Assembly (NCBI RefSeq): GCF_003226555.1
Contig: NZ_QKQS01000001.1
Coordinates: 1 to 64,000 of the forward strand
Origin: Rhodopseudomonas palustris
Lineage (GTDB): Bacteria; Pseudomonadota; Alphaproteobacteria; Rhizobiales; Xanthobacteraceae
Length of the DNA stretch: 64,000 nucleotides
Direction: 5' to 3'
Below the pieces are notes generated by a model. It searched no databases. It was not told the origin of the DNA and saw only the letters and a program-made list of their open reading frames with translations. Positions 7,322 to 15,570 of this stretch are shown here, piece by piece; position 1 is the stretch's first letter, and each line of letters begins with the position of its first letter. Position numbers and translations under genes: made by a program.

Positions 7322-7600
7322 ATGCCCCGTCAACCCGCCGAGATCGCCGCCATGCCGAATACCAACGAAGCCGCTGATGTGCCCCAGGTCCAGCTGGAGA
7401 TCGACCGGTAGGCCGCCGCGGCCGAGCTCGAGGCAGCCGTCGGCCAGGCCATTGAGGCCTGCGGAGGCGACCCGGTAGCGGCCGTGCGGGCCCTGATCGT
7501 CGCGAACAGCCTGCTCGAGGAAGAGATCGACCGTGTCTACGCGGCTGCGGGATCCTGGGGATATCTCAGGGGACGGAAGCTCCCGCCGAAAAGCATCTGA
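7322..7600 (+). pseudogene. Small gene interrupted by an in-frame TAG
   Basis: From ATG 7322 the frame reads MPRQPAEIAAMPNTNEAADV and on to LEIDR, then hits TAG at 7409. It continues without another stop for about 63 codons to TGA at 7600, with good coding character: AAVGQAIEACGGDPVAAVRALIVANSLLEEE, then YLRGRKLPP. The downstream part resembles small proteins (CGGD...AVRALIVAN..LE, then a YxRGR tail) that I associate with rhizobial integrase neighbourhoods. This is recollection, not a search. Either a nonsense mutation has killed the gene, or the product is made by readthrough or internal initiation. Confidence 0.55.
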
Positions 7601-7708
7601 TCGCGTGCGGGACCCAGGTGGGACCCCGCCATTTTTGGGCACCGGACGCGCCTCTGCGCGACTTTCGCCGGCACGTCAATAAGTCAACAATTTCAGTGAG
7701 ATGTTGGT
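7601..7708. other. Element/chromosome junction next to the tRNA-Tyr 3' end
   Basis: About 108 bases without a gene separate the last element gene from the tRNA. Phage-type integrases commonly recombine in the 3' half of tRNA genes, and the accessory DNA lies exactly on the 3' side of this one, with the intact tRNA carrying its encoded CCA. The matching second copy of the tRNA 3' end is not found in 1-7700, so the other boundary is outside the window. Confidence 0.5.
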
Positions 7709-7794
7709 TGGTGGGGGAGGCAGGACTCGAACCTGCGAAGCCATGAGGCGGCTGATTTACAGTCAGCTCCCTTTGCCACTCGGGACACTCCCCC
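7709..7794 (-). tRNA. tRNA-Tyr (GTA)
   Basis: On the minus strand an 86-nt tRNA begins GGGGGAG and ends CTCCCCC-A-CCA, with the CCA encoded. The anticodon stem GCTGA-CTGTAAA-TCAGC gives anticodon GTA. The extra arm (CCGCCTCATGGC) makes it class II, as expected for bacterial tRNA-Tyr. The T arm reads GCAGGTTCGAGTCCTGC. It is complete, so element insertion preserved the tRNA. Confidence 0.96.
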
Positions 7795-8003
7795 GCCCGT
7801 GCCGCCGGCCGAACGCCTGTGGCAGGCAAAACCGGGACCGGAAGCCGAAGCGAGCCCGCGGGCGGGCCTGCAACGCGGCGCGGTTATGGGCGATGCGGCC
7901 CCCTAAAGTCAACCAACCCCATGACGATTTCGACACTCCTTCGTCATATCGGACGATCGGCGTGAAATTGCCTTGCGCAACAGGGCGTGAGACAAGCGCC
8001 GCC

Positions 8004-8831
8004 ATGAGCGACAGACCGCCGAATCCCCGCTTTTCCCGCCGCGACGGGCCCCCCCGCGGCAAGCCACGCCCTGCCGGGTTCCGCCGCGAAGCCCGCGAGC
8101 GCGACGGCGACGGGCCCGTGATCCTGTATGGCTGGCACACCGTGACCGCGGCGCTGGCCAATCCGCAGCGCAAGTTTCGCAAGCTGTGGCTAACCGAAAA
8201 CGCCGCCCGCAGGCTGGCCGACGAGCACATCGACAGCCGAATCACACCGGAGATCGTCCGTCCTTCCGAGATCGACCGAAGGCTCGGGCCAGACGCGGTG
8301 CATCAGGGCATGCTGGCCGAGGCCGATCCGCTGGAGACGCCGCGAATCGACACCCTGCCCCAGCACGGCATCGTGCTGGTGCTCGACCAGATCACCGATC
8401 CGCACAATGTCGGCGCGATCCTGCGCTCGGCGGCGGCGTTCGCCGTGCAGGCGATCGTCACCACCGCCCGGCACAGCCCGGAAGCCACCGGCGTGCTCGC
8501 CAAATCCGCCTCCGGCGCGCTGGAGCTGGTGCCCTTGGTGCTGGTGCAGAACCTCTCCCGCGCCCTGACCGAGCTGAACGACCGCGGCTTCCTCACGGTC
8601 GGGCTCGACAGCGAGGGCGAGGAGGATCTTGCGGGGGTGGAATTGCGGGAGCCGCTGGTGCTGGTGCTCGGGGCGGAGGGCAAGGGGCTGCGGCAGCTGA
8701 CCCGGCAGACCTGCACCACCGTCGCCCGGCTCGACATGCCCGGCGCGATCAAGAGCCTTAACGTCTCCAACGCCGCCGCGCTGGCGCTGTATATCGGCGC
8801 CAGCCGGCTCGGCCTGATGGGCCGGCGCTAA
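8004..8831 (+). CDS. rlmB: 23S rRNA (guanosine-2'-O)-methyltransferase RlmB-like (SpoU family)
   Basis: 275 residues. An Arg/Pro-rich N-terminal tail (about 35 residues) leads into the substrate-binding domain (VILYGWHTVTAAL) and then the SPOUT trefoil-knot domain with all three SpoU motifs. These are LDQITDPHNVGAILRSA near 127, LVLGAEGKGLR near 220 and IKSLNVSNAAALALY near 250. The family uses S-adenosylmethionine to 2'-O-methylate a guanosine in 23S rRNA. The ATG at 8004 was chosen because upstream in-frame sequence runs back through the tRNA gene. The 7795-8003 leader shows no other feature. Confidence 0.9.
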   Translation: MSDRPPNPRFSRRDGPPRGKPRPAGFRREARERDGDGPVILYGWHTVTAALANPQRKFRKLWLTENAARRLADEHIDSRITPEIVRPSEIDRRLGPDAVHQGMLAEADPLETPRIDTLPQHGIVLVLDQITDPHNVGAILRSAAAFAVQAIVTTARHSPEATGVLAKSASGALELVPLVLVQNLSRALTELNDRGFLTVGLDSEGEEDLAGVELREPLVLVLGAEGKGLRQLTRQTCTTVARLDMPGAIKSLNVSNAAALALYIGASRLGLMGRR

Positions 8832-8853
8832 AGCCGAAAACGCGCGCCGCCGA

Positions 8854-9357
8854 TCAAAAGCGCGGGCGATGCATCGGCCCATGCGGGCGATGGCCGCGGT
8901 GCCAGCCGGCATGGGGATGGCGGTGCGCCCAGGAGCGGGCGTGGTGGCGGCCGTGATAGCGCACCATCACCGGGCCCCAGGACGGCTCGCCGATCACCTG
9001 ATGGGTCATGGCGTGGGCGTAGGCGCCGCCGGTATAGGCGGTGCCGGTGCGATACACCGAGACCGCGCGCTCGTCGTAATAGGGGCGCGGCGCGAACCGG
9101 CCGGGGCCGGTATAGGCCGGGCCCTGGTTGACGTAATAATACCGGGTCGGATCCGGCAGGCGTTCGAACGCCGCGGTGCCGTAGCCATAGCCGTAGCCGG
9201 TCTCGAACGTGGCGTAGCCGTTGCCGCACGGGCTGACCACCGGACCGCAGGTCCCGCAGCCGCCGCCGAACAGCCCTGCCCCGCAGGCCATCGCCGGCGC
9301 GGCGCTCACGGTCAGCACGGCGACCGCCGCGACCAATCCGGAAATCATGTTACGCAT
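8854..9357 (-). CDS. Secreted Gly/Tyr/His-rich protein
   Basis: 167 residues with a clear Sec signal peptide (MRNMISGLVAAVAVLTVSAAPAMA, cleavage after AMA). A Cys-Gly-rich start (CGAGLFGGGCGTCG) follows, then Tyr/Gly-rich repeats and a C-terminal tail dense in His, Arg and Pro (HGRHHARSWAHRHPHAGWH). Cysteines and histidines could bind metal. GGAGCG lies before the chosen ATG. The next minus-strand gene upstream is also a small secreted protein. No domain recognised; composition suggests an envelope or metal-binding protein. Confidence 0.75.
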   Translation of the reverse strand: MRNMISGLVAAVAVLTVSAAPAMACGAGLFGGGCGTCGPVVSPCGNGYATFETGYGYGYGTAAFERLPDPTRYYYVNQGPAYTGPGRFAPRPYYDERAVSVYRTGTAYTGGAYAHAMTHQVIGEPSWGPVMVRYHGRHHARSWAHRHPHAGWHRGHRPHGPMHRPRF

Positions 9358-9428
9358 GCTACGCTCCTGTTCGATGTCGTCGTCGAGATCGTGGTCGGTC
9401 GAGATCGTGGTCGATGGCACCGCCGCCG

Positions 9429-9899
9429 TCACCGATATGGCCGCGGGCCGGGCCGCGGCTCGTCGAACGGCGGCGCGATCAGCACCTGGGGTTCGATCAT
9501 CGGGGTCGGCGGCGCCGGCTGCGGCGGCAGCGATTCCGCGCCCCAGGATTGATGGAAACTCTCGGCCGGCTTCGGCAGCTTGCGGTCCGCCGGCGGCTCG
9601 ACCTCCAGCCGGCCGTAGCCCGGCAGCCGGTTCGAGCCGGGGTAATAGTGGCCGACCTCCGGATACACCACCCGCCGGCTGCCATAGATCGTCGGCTGAA
9701 CGTGGGTGCCGCGCTCCAGCCCCCAATCGCCCTCGATCATCGCGTAGGACGCATCGCGCCCGTTGATGATGATCGGCACGCCGGGCCGGCCGGGAATCAC
9801 GATCGCCCGCCCGCCGCTCTCGGCCGAGGCCGGAGCCGCAGTCGCGGTCAGCAGCACCAGCGCCGCAGCGAGGCGCCGAAAGGTGAAGGGATCGGACAT
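9429..9899 (-). CDS. Secreted hypothetical protein, Pro-rich
   Basis: 156 residues with a signal peptide (MSDPFTFRRLAAALVLLTATAAPASA). The mature part starts ESGGRAIVIPGRPGVPIIINGRDASYA and ends in a Pro-rich segment (PPQPAPPTPMIEPQV). A central YGSRRVVYPEVGHYYPGS stretch is Tyr/Gly-rich. Located 71 bases ahead of the previous gene in the same direction, so the two may share a transcript. Resembles short secreted proteins common in Bradyrhizobiaceae; function unknown. Confidence 0.75.
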   Translation of the reverse strand: MSDPFTFRRLAAALVLLTATAAPASAESGGRAIVIPGRPGVPIIINGRDASYAMIEGDWGLERGTHVQPTIYGSRRVVYPEVGHYYPGSNRLPGYGRLEVEPPADRKLPKPAESFHQSWGAESLPPQPAPPTPMIEPQVLIAPPFDEPRPGPRPYR

Positions 9900-10103
9900 G
9901 CGGCCAACGGTAAGGGAAAAGCCTGGCAGATGGGTTAAGGCACGGCTGCGACCGGCCGGTAAGCCTAACGCGCGAGCACGGTTTCGGGTCCGCCCGTGTC
10001 GTTCCGCCGCAACGTCGTTAACGTCGGCTTTCGATCCGCGCCGTCGGAAACCGCAGCTGCGGCCTTGTCGAGCCGCGGCGGCGCTGCTAGCTGTCTGGCC
10101 GTT

Positions 10104-10178
10104 GCCGGCGTAGCACAGCGGTAGTGCAGCGGTTTTGTAAACCGAAGGTCGGGAGTTCGATCCTCTCCGCCGGCACCA
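10104..10178 (+). tRNA. tRNA-Thr (TGT)
   Basis: A 75-nt cloverleaf starts GCCGGCG, pairs with CGCCGGC, and has discriminator A and an encoded CCA. The anticodon loop TTTGTAA gives anticodon TGT, so it decodes threonine ACA/ACG. The T arm GGGAGTTCGATCCTCTC is normal. It stands alone between convergent small genes. Confidence 0.95.
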
Positions 10179-10206
10179 GCCCCACCGCTGCAGGCATCCG
10201 CCGTCG

Positions 10207-10662
10207 CTACGCGACGTCGCCCGCCTCCTCGGCGTAGGCCATGTCCATCACGATGCTGTAGAGCCGTTCTCCCACCAAGTGTCCGGTGTGAAAATCGGTC
10301 TCGGTTTGCAGCCAGGCGAGTGCGTCCTGGTGGCGCGGCGATTGGCCGACATAGGCCATCGCCCAGTTCGGAAACGCGCGGACGGCGATCGGAGTGGCGA
10401 GCAGCACCTGGATGTCGCCGTGGCGGCCATCCTGCTGGATCGCCTCGAACACCTCCTCGACGGCCTTCCGGGGGCCTTCGAGAACCTGGGCGAAGAAGCC
10501 GCTGTTGACGATCAGCGCGCCGGTGATGCCGACCCGTGCGTTGTTGATCCGAGAGGTGGCAAGGAGGCCCGCAACTTCCGACTTCAGCTGATCGAGCGGT
10601 CCTGCGATCCTGTTTCGGCTGACATAGAGGACGCGAAACAGTTGATTCGGCATCGAACCCAT
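10207..10662 (-). CDS. BLUF-domain blue-light photoreceptor
   Basis: 151 residues, essentially one BLUF domain that binds FAD and senses blue light. The key residues are visible: Tyr13 (VLYVSR), Asn41 (NNARVGITGAL) and Gln59 (FFAQVLEGP). The stretch between Tyr and Asn is four residues longer than in AppA. The C-terminal helix pair (about 100-151) has no output domain, so it is a stand-alone BLUF that must act through a partner. R. palustris is known to use a short BLUF protein (PapB) to control a c-di-GMP phosphodiesterase; whether this is that protein cannot be told here. ATG at 10662 follows GAGG closely; ATG at 10653 is possible. Confidence 0.9.
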   Translation of the reverse strand: MGSMPNQLFRVLYVSRNRIAGPLDQLKSEVAGLLATSRINNARVGITGALIVNSGFFAQVLEGPRKAVEEVFEAIQQDGRHGDIQVLLATPIAVRAFPNWAMAYVGQSPRHQDALAWLQTETDFHTGHLVGERLYSIVMDMAYAEEAGDVA

Positions 10663-10800
10663 TTTCCTCGTGGGCACCCACGATCCTGCATAACGGCAGC
10701 GCATCGCGCGCTCAGTTCAGAATCATACCGACAGGCGATCAGAAGGAATTGTTCGGACGCAAATCCACAGCCGCAGCGCAACGCGCCGCGGGCCGGGTCG

Positions 10801-11403
10801 TCAGACTGCTGCCCTAAGGTGCGGCTGGTCGTCGTGCCCAACGTTGATTGAATATACCGCGACCGCATTGGGGGCCGGAAAGCCGCCATTGGCGAAGATT
10901 CCGTCCCGTTCGAACCGCCCTTCGGTGCTGATCAGAAGTGTCGCGGTAAAGATGCAGTGCACTTCGCCTTGCGCATTGGTGAAGGGCAGCAGCAGCTTCT
11001 CGTAGTCGACTGGCACATCGTGCACGTCTGAGATGCAGGAAATCGAATAGACCGGCTTCCGGATGCGGCAGCAGAGGTCGTACTGAGCCAGGATGTAGTC
11101 GCGGCTCGCTGGCGACAGAACCTCGTCGAGATTCAGTCCACGCGCCTCCAGCCCGCTGGCCGCCGAAAGCAACGATCCATAGTGAAGAACCTGATAATGT
11201 CGGCGGTCGCCCGAGCCGACCACCCGCGTCAAGATCGAGCGCGGCATATCGATACTCGCCGGTTCGAAAGAGAACGGCACCATCACCGGATCAGCAATCC
11301 GACCGCCCCCTCTTGCCCACTGGTTGATCAACCAGCGGTGAGGAACGTGGCGCACGACCTCGGCGCTGCTCGGGTTCGCGTACATGATCGGGAGATTCCT
11401 CAT
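10801..11403 (-). CDS. PAS-domain (PAS_5-type) protein
   Basis: About 200 residues. The core VVRHVPHRWLINQWARGGGRI then SILTRVVGSGDRRHYQVLHYGSLL, LDEVLSPASRDYI and RKPVYSISC is the layout of the PAS_5 family (PF07310), small alphaproteobacterial PAS proteins of unknown output. No transmembrane or enzymatic segment. The start is uncertain: ATG 11403 was used, a GTG at 11454 extends the frame. It lies upstream of and in the same direction as the BLUF gene, with about 140 bases between. A sensory partnership is possible but unproven. Confidence 0.75.
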   Translation of the reverse strand: MRNLPIMYANPSSAEVVRHVPHRWLINQWARGGGRIADPVMVPFSFEPASIDMPRSILTRVVGSGDRRHYQVLHYGSLLSAASGLEARGLNLDEVLSPASRDYILAQYDLCCRIRKPVYSISCISDVHDVPVDYEKLLLPFTNAQGEVHCIFTATLLISTEGRFERDGIFANGGFPAPNAVAVYSINVGHDDQPHLRAAV

Positions 11404-11843
11404 TCCGGCAAGCGCAGTTTGCGTCCCAACGCGGCCCGAGCGCTGCTGCAGCACGGCGCATGCAGCTATCCGACAGCCGATGGTGGGTCAACATGCGTGA
11501 ACTAACTCCGCCTCGCTACGGTGTCGCACCTCTTGCACGAATCCCTGCCGTCGCCAGCCTGGGGTCGCTACGAGTTCGCAACAGATTTCGCATCGCATGC
11601 CAAATGATTGGTAACACGACCACACAACGGCAGATTGCAATGCCAACACCGTTCAGAACGGTGTCGGCACCGATCGACCCGCAAACCCTGTTCGATCGAT
11701 GGGATTCTGCGCCTTGAGCTGCGTCCGCGCAGGGAGGTGGCCCCCTCAAACGGCGGGCCTGGAACTAGACGGACCTTGATGCATCTCAATACCACTCAGC
11801 TCAGGACTGCAACACTCGGCCCTGATCAGAGGAATCATCACGC
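11404..11843. other. Intergenic region with one near-perfect palindrome
   Basis: This 440-bp gap between the divergent PAS and zinc-ribbon genes contains no convincing gene. An inverted repeat with 12-base arms and one mismatch occupies 11642-11668 (arms GCCAACACCGTT and AACGGTGTCGGC, three-base spacer), suitable for a dimeric regulator. The remainder presumably carries the two divergent promoters. Confidence 0.4.
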
Positions 11844-12050
11844 ATGAGATCGTTTCAGCATCGGGACTACTTCTTCCACCCCTGTGGTGCGTGTGGAGCG
11901 GCCGCGAATCTGACGCGCAATTCGCCTGCGCCCGGCGGCCGCGAACGGCGTACCTACGAATGCCGCCGCTGCGGCCAAGTCGACGTCTACGACGTCGCCG
12001 CCGATTCTGCGGTGCCGTGGATCGTGGTGGACGGCTCGCCGGTCGCCTGA
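11844..12050 (+). CDS. Small zinc-ribbon protein
   Basis: 68 residues with two CxxC pairs, CGACGA near residue 14 and YECRRCGQ near 39, the spacing of a zinc ribbon. The N-terminus is basic and aromatic (MRSFQHRDYFFHP), the C-terminus acidic. No catalytic domain. Such one-domain ribbons are frequent in Rhizobiales and mostly uncharacterised; a nucleic-acid or protein-binding role is plausible. Confidence 0.75.
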   Translation: MRSFQHRDYFFHPCGACGAAANLTRNSPAPGGRERRTYECRRCGQVDVYDVAADSAVPWIVVDGSPVA

Positions 12051-12060
12051 CTGCGCCCGA

Positions 12061-12174
12061 TCAGTGCCGCGACGCCAGGGCGGCGGAGATCCGCCCCTGG
12101 ATCACGACGCCGAGCCAAATCACCAAGGTCGACAGGCCGGCCGCAGCCACCACCAGAACGTCGCTCTCGCTCAT
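12061..12174 (-). CDS. 37-residue single-span membrane mini-protein
   Basis: MSESDVLVVAAAGLSTLVIW begins a short frame with one transmembrane segment (about residues 5-30) and a basic end (QGRISAALASRH). GGAGGA lies eight bases before the ATG, which is good support for translation of so short a gene. It ends ten bases from the convergent zinc-ribbon gene's stop. No homologue recognised. Confidence 0.5.
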   Translation of the reverse strand: MSESDVLVVAAAGLSTLVIWLGVVIQGRISAALASRH

Positions 12175-12345
12175 CGGATCAGTCCTCCGCAAGGACGGCG
12201 CAGTAGCCCGTTAACAGCTATCGCCAACAGCTACCGCCTCGGCGGCACCCGCATCCGCGGCGCCGCAACTGGTACGATTATTGGCTGCGCGCCGCGCGCC
12301 GGCCTTGATACCGGTCAACCGCGGCGGCGGCCGGCATTGCAGCGC

Positions 12346-12453
12346 TCACAGCCACCGCACCAGCACGGTGAGATTGACCGCGCAGGCCACCAGCAGAGCC
12401 AGGGTCAGGCCGACCGGAGCGCTGTCGATGCGGGTCTTCAGGATCGTCGTCAT
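12346..12453 (-). CDS. 35-residue single-span membrane mini-protein
   Basis: MTTILKTRIDSAPVGLTLAL starts a frame with one hydrophobic segment (VGLTLALLVACAVNLTVLV) and a basic end. A second in-frame ATG lies 18 bases upstream at 12471. Neither start has a strong ribosome-binding site, so this is less sure than the neighbouring mini-gene, but the basic-then-hydrophobic layout is typical of bacterial micro-proteins. Confidence 0.35.
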   Translation of the reverse strand: MTTILKTRIDSAPVGLTLALLVACAVNLTVLVRWL

Positions 12454-12581
12454 GTTGGAACCCGATGTCATGGCCGGACCATCGGGTGATTCTAGCCTTG
12501 GAGTCCCAAGCGATATTTTTCGCCGGATTTAACCCTCGTTAACCTTCGATTCCCGGCTCGCTAAGCCCTTCCGCGCGCACG

Positions 12582-12607
12582 CAAAAAGGCCGGCGCAACG
12601 GCCGGCC
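12582..12607 (-). terminator. Rho-independent terminator of the outer-membrane barrel gene
   Basis: Read on the minus strand, GGCCGGC and its complement (seven perfect pairs, six-base loop) are followed by TTTTTG. It lies 37 bases past the stop of the barrel gene. Confidence 0.75.
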
Positions 12608-12643
12608 CTCAAGCGAGAATGTGCGACGGGGTTGGGGCGTCGA

Positions 12644-13366
12644 TCAGTATTTGGCGACCGACGGGCCGCCCCAGCCGAACCGGTAGTTGATACCGGCCTT
12701 GACGGTGTGCTCGTCGTTGCGGAACGAGGTCCCGACCACGTCGGCCGGACCGCCGGTGAAGGTGGTGTCGCCGAACTTGTAGTACTGGTACTCGACCTTG
12801 GCCGACCAGTTCGGCGCGAACAGATATTCGAGGCCGGCGCCGACGGTGTAGCCGTCGTTGCGGCTGCCGCTGGTGGTGTAGCCGGACGGCACGCCGCCGA
12901 GCGACGCGACGCTGAGGTCGCTGTCGCGCCAGGCGTAACCGCCCTTGGCGTAGAGCAGCGTCGGACCCCAGGCATAGCCGAGCCGGCCGGTGACCGAGCC
13001 GAGGCCGCGGGTGTCTTCGGTCGCGGTGCTGCCGCCGGGGAAGATCACCCCGGTGTTGTTCGACGACATCCAGCTATACTGGGCCTCGATACCGATCACC
13101 CAATTGGTAGCGAACTGATAGTCCGCGCCGCCCTGGACACCGCCGAAGAACCGGCCGGAATTGCCCGGGATGCTGTTGTCGCCGGCCCAGGCGCCGCCGA
13201 CATGGCCGCCGACATAGAAGCCGGTCCAGTTGTAAACCACCTGCGGCGCCGTGTAGGCGGGCGCGGCCTTGGTGTAGGGCCGCGGCGGCAGATCGGCCGC
13301 GAAGGCGGGAGCGGAGAGCGCGATCACCGCCGCTGCGCCGAGCAGAGTGTTCCTCATCGTCTTCAT
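12644..13366 (-). CDS. Outer-membrane beta-barrel protein, Omp25/RopB-like
   Basis: 240 residues with a signal peptide (MKTMRNTLLGAAAVIALSAP, cut after AFAA). The mature start is ADLPPRPYTKAAPAYTAP, then YNWTGFYVGGHVGGAW, the hallmark of the OMP_b-brl family in Rhizobiales. Repeated amphipathic strands (FAPNWSAKVEYQYYKFG, VKAGINYRFGWG) give an eight-strand porin-like barrel. These are abundant small surface proteins. GAGGGAC precedes the chosen ATG (13366); an in-frame upstream start would add a non-signal tail. It is followed by a strong terminator, as expected for a highly expressed single gene. Confidence 0.9.
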   Translation of the reverse strand: MKTMRNTLLGAAAVIALSAPAFAADLPPRPYTKAAPAYTAPQVVYNWTGFYVGGHVGGAWAGDNSIPGNSGRFFGGVQGGADYQFATNWVIGIEAQYSWMSSNNTGVIFPGGSTATEDTRGLGSVTGRLGYAWGPTLLYAKGGYAWRDSDLSVASLGGVPSGYTTSGSRNDGYTVGAGLEYLFAPNWSAKVEYQYYKFGDTTFTGGPADVVGTSFRNDEHTVKAGINYRFGWGGPSVAKY

Positions 13367-13546
13367 CGTCGTCCCTCTTTCGATGCGTTCCGATGTGCTC
13401 AAAACAGCATGGCAATCGTTTGGTTGCCCGGTGGCGGCGGCGTAGCATTCATTCAGCAGGACTGTGACGACGCCGCAACACTCGGGAACCCGGCCACGCC
13501 GAGGCTCGCATCAGATTAGTCGCGGCGGATTGCGATCCGGTCGGGA

Positions 13547-13966
13547 TCAGCGCGACAATTTTTCCAGCTCGGGAAACGGCGCGTAAACGACGCCGGTACA
13601 CAGCTCGTCGTCCGGCGGCGCGACCCGGTCGAGCCGGCCGTCGACATGCACGATCGCCATGCTCTGCGGGGTGCCGCCGCGCGGGGTGAAGCGCAGGCAC
13701 GACACCCAGCGCGTCCGGCCGTCGACCGGGCGCTGCACCGGCTCGGCCATCGCGGCATCGCGCAGGCCCGCCGGCTGGTTCAGATAGGTGCGCAGGAAGG
13801 CCGGGATCTCGCTGCGATAGTTCTGCGGAAACGGCTGCGGCGGATCGCTGTCGAACGACGCCGAGCCGCCGATCGCGCAGGCGCCGAGCAGCGCCGCGAG
13901 CGGCAGCATCAGCACGGCACGCAGCGGCAGCAGCGAGGTCGGCAATGGGATCGCAGGACGGCGCAT
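13547..13966 (-). CDS. Putative lipoprotein
   Basis: 139 residues. The N-terminus MRRPAIPLPTSLLPLRAVLM then LPLAALLGAC ends in a lipobox, so Cys29 is the likely lipidated residue. The mature protein has a conserved-looking RWVSCLRFTPRGG segment and an ELCTGVVYAPFPELEKL end, with two further cysteines. Upstream in-frame codons exist, but this ATG gives the proper signal peptide. Unknown lipoprotein of the envelope. Confidence 0.75.
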   Translation of the reverse strand: MRRPAIPLPTSLLPLRAVLMLPLAALLGACAIGGSASFDSDPPQPFPQNYRSEIPAFLRTYLNQPAGLRDAAMAEPVQRPVDGRTRWVSCLRFTPRGGTPQSMAIVHVDGRLDRVAPPDDELCTGVVYAPFPELEKLSR

Positions 13967-14058
13967 GACCTGATGCAATAGCGCGCCGGGCGGCGAAATC
14001 AATTGCCCGCCGTGCCGCGGGGGGAAACGCGGCACCGCGGGCATCGAGGCGCGGGGGA

Positions 14059-14367
14059 TCAGCCGCGCTTCGGCGCGATGTGGCGGATCGATGCCTTCGA
14101 CAGATGCTGCTTGGCGGCCGGCGCCTTCATCGCCTGGTGCTTGGCGCGATGCTTGGCCGCATGGTGCTTGCCGACATGATGCTTGCCGACTTGGCGCTGC
14201 ACATGCTTGCCGGCCTGCTTCTGCATCGGGGCGGCCTGCGTGGTCTTTCCGGCCGGCGCGGTCTGGGTGGTGGCCGGCGCGGCCGGGGTCTTGTCGGCGG
14301 AAGCGGCGAGCGCCGGGGCGGCCAGCATCGAGACGGCAACGAGCGCAGCGGACACAGTCTTGATCAT
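14059..14367 (-). CDS. Small secreted Lys/His/Ala-rich protein
   Basis: 102 residues: signal peptide MIKTVSAALVAVSMLAAPALA, an Ala/Thr/Pro-rich linker, then KHVQRQVGKHHVGKHHAAKH-type repeats. Very basic and low-complexity, rather like acid-shock or histone-H1-like repeats. GGAGAC lies before the ATG. Such proteins are common in Bradyrhizobiaceae and have no assigned role. The repeats probably bind polyanions or metal. Confidence 0.75.
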   Translation of the reverse strand: MIKTVSAALVAVSMLAAPALAASADKTPAAPATTQTAPAGKTTQAAPMQKQAGKHVQRQVGKHHVGKHHAAKHRAKHQAMKAPAAKQHLSKASIRHIAPKRG

Positions 14368-14656
14368 GGAAAGTCTCCTCAGAGAGGCGGTTCGAATTTC
14401 GCTTGATCCGAACGCGGGGCCGGAGCGGCCGGGTGCTCGATCACGGTGCCGACCCTAGAACTGCGGCACTGAACCGCACCTGACGGCGCCCGTGGGTTTG
14501 CGTTCATCAGCATGAATTGTTGGTCATGCACCAAAGCGGCTCCCCCGCTTGCCCGGCTCGACAATGCCCGGACACCTCGTATAGACCGGCGGCGGTGACA
14601 GGCGGCCGGCACGGCACCGCCTGCCCGCCGTCCGCCGCCGTCAGAGGCCGCCTTCG

Positions 14657-15481
14657 ATGAGCAACTCCGCGCGGCAAGACCGCACCCCGTCGTCCCGCCC
14701 CGCTTCGCCGCGCATCGCGACCGACCGCATCGCCTTCGTCGCCTCGACCAGCGCCGAGGCGCAGGCCGCGCTGGCGCAGCTGGTGCAGCTCTACGGCAAT
14801 GCCGAGCCGCAGGAAGCCGACGTCGTGGTCGCGCTCGGCGGCGACGGCCTGATGCTGCAGACGCTGCATCAGCAGATGCGCAGCGGCAAGCCGATCTACG
14901 GCATGCACCGCGGCACCGTCGGCTTCCTGATGAACGAGTATTCGACGGTTGATCTGCGCACCCGCCTCGCCGCCGCGCGCGAGACCGTGATCCATCCGCT
15001 GTTGATGCGCGCCACCGACATCTACGGCGAGGTCCACATCCATCACGCCATTAACGAGGTGTCGCTGTTTCGCCAGACCCATCAGGCGGCGCGGCTGCGG
15101 ATCTCGATCGACGAGCGCGAGCGGATGAGCGAATTGGTCGCCGACGGCATCATGGTCGCGACCCCGGCCGGCTCGACCGCCTATAATCTGTCGGCGCAGG
15201 GCCCGATCCTGCCGATCAACGCCCACCTGTTGGCGCTGACCCCGATCTCGCCGTTCCGCCCGCGGCGCTGGCGCGGCGCGCTGTTGCCCGACAGCGCCTT
15301 CGTGGTGATGGAGGTGCTCGAAGTCGACAAGCGCCCGGTCGCCGCCGTCGCCGACCACGACGAAGCCCGCGACGTCCGCCGCGTCGAAGTGATCTCCGAC
15401 AAGACCATCGCGATCCGTATGCTGTTCGATCCGGGGCACAGCCTGGAAGAGCGGATCTTGAGCGAGCAGTTTGGGTATTGA
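14657..15481 (+). CDS. nadK: NAD kinase
   Basis: 274 residues. It phosphorylates NAD+ to NADP+ with ATP (or polyphosphate). Visible motifs are GGDG at 61-64 with the preceding VVAL, the HAINEVSL segment and the glycine-rich [17 protein letters not shown] loop of the PpnK family. Length is slightly above the family norm because of a 20-residue N-terminal tail. The gene stands alone, followed by a block of dispersed repeats rather than a classic terminator. Confidence 0.93.
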   Translation: MSNSARQDRTPSSRPASPRIATDRIAFVASTSAEAQAALAQLVQLYGNAEPQEADVVVALGGDGLMLQTLHQQMRSGKPIYGMHRGTVGFLMNEYSTVDLRTRLAAARETVIHPLLMRATDIYGEVHIHHAINEVSLFRQTHQAARLRISIDERERMSELVADGIMVATPAGSTAYNLSAQGPILPINAHLLALTPISPFRPRRWRGALLPDSAFVVMEVLEVDKRPVAAVADHDEARDVRRVEVISDKTIAIRMLFDPGHSLEERILSEQFGY

Positions 15482-15570
15482 GGGGTTTTGTGGGGAGCGG
15501 CCGTCACTCCCTCTTCGCGCCTCGCGATCGACCTGCGATTTGAACGTGGGACTAACCGCTTCAACATTCA

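Noticed and set aside
1-7708. An integrase or recombinase in the tRNA-linked element
   Set aside because: None of the frames shows tyrosine- or serine-recombinase motifs. If one exists it must lie beyond the left edge.
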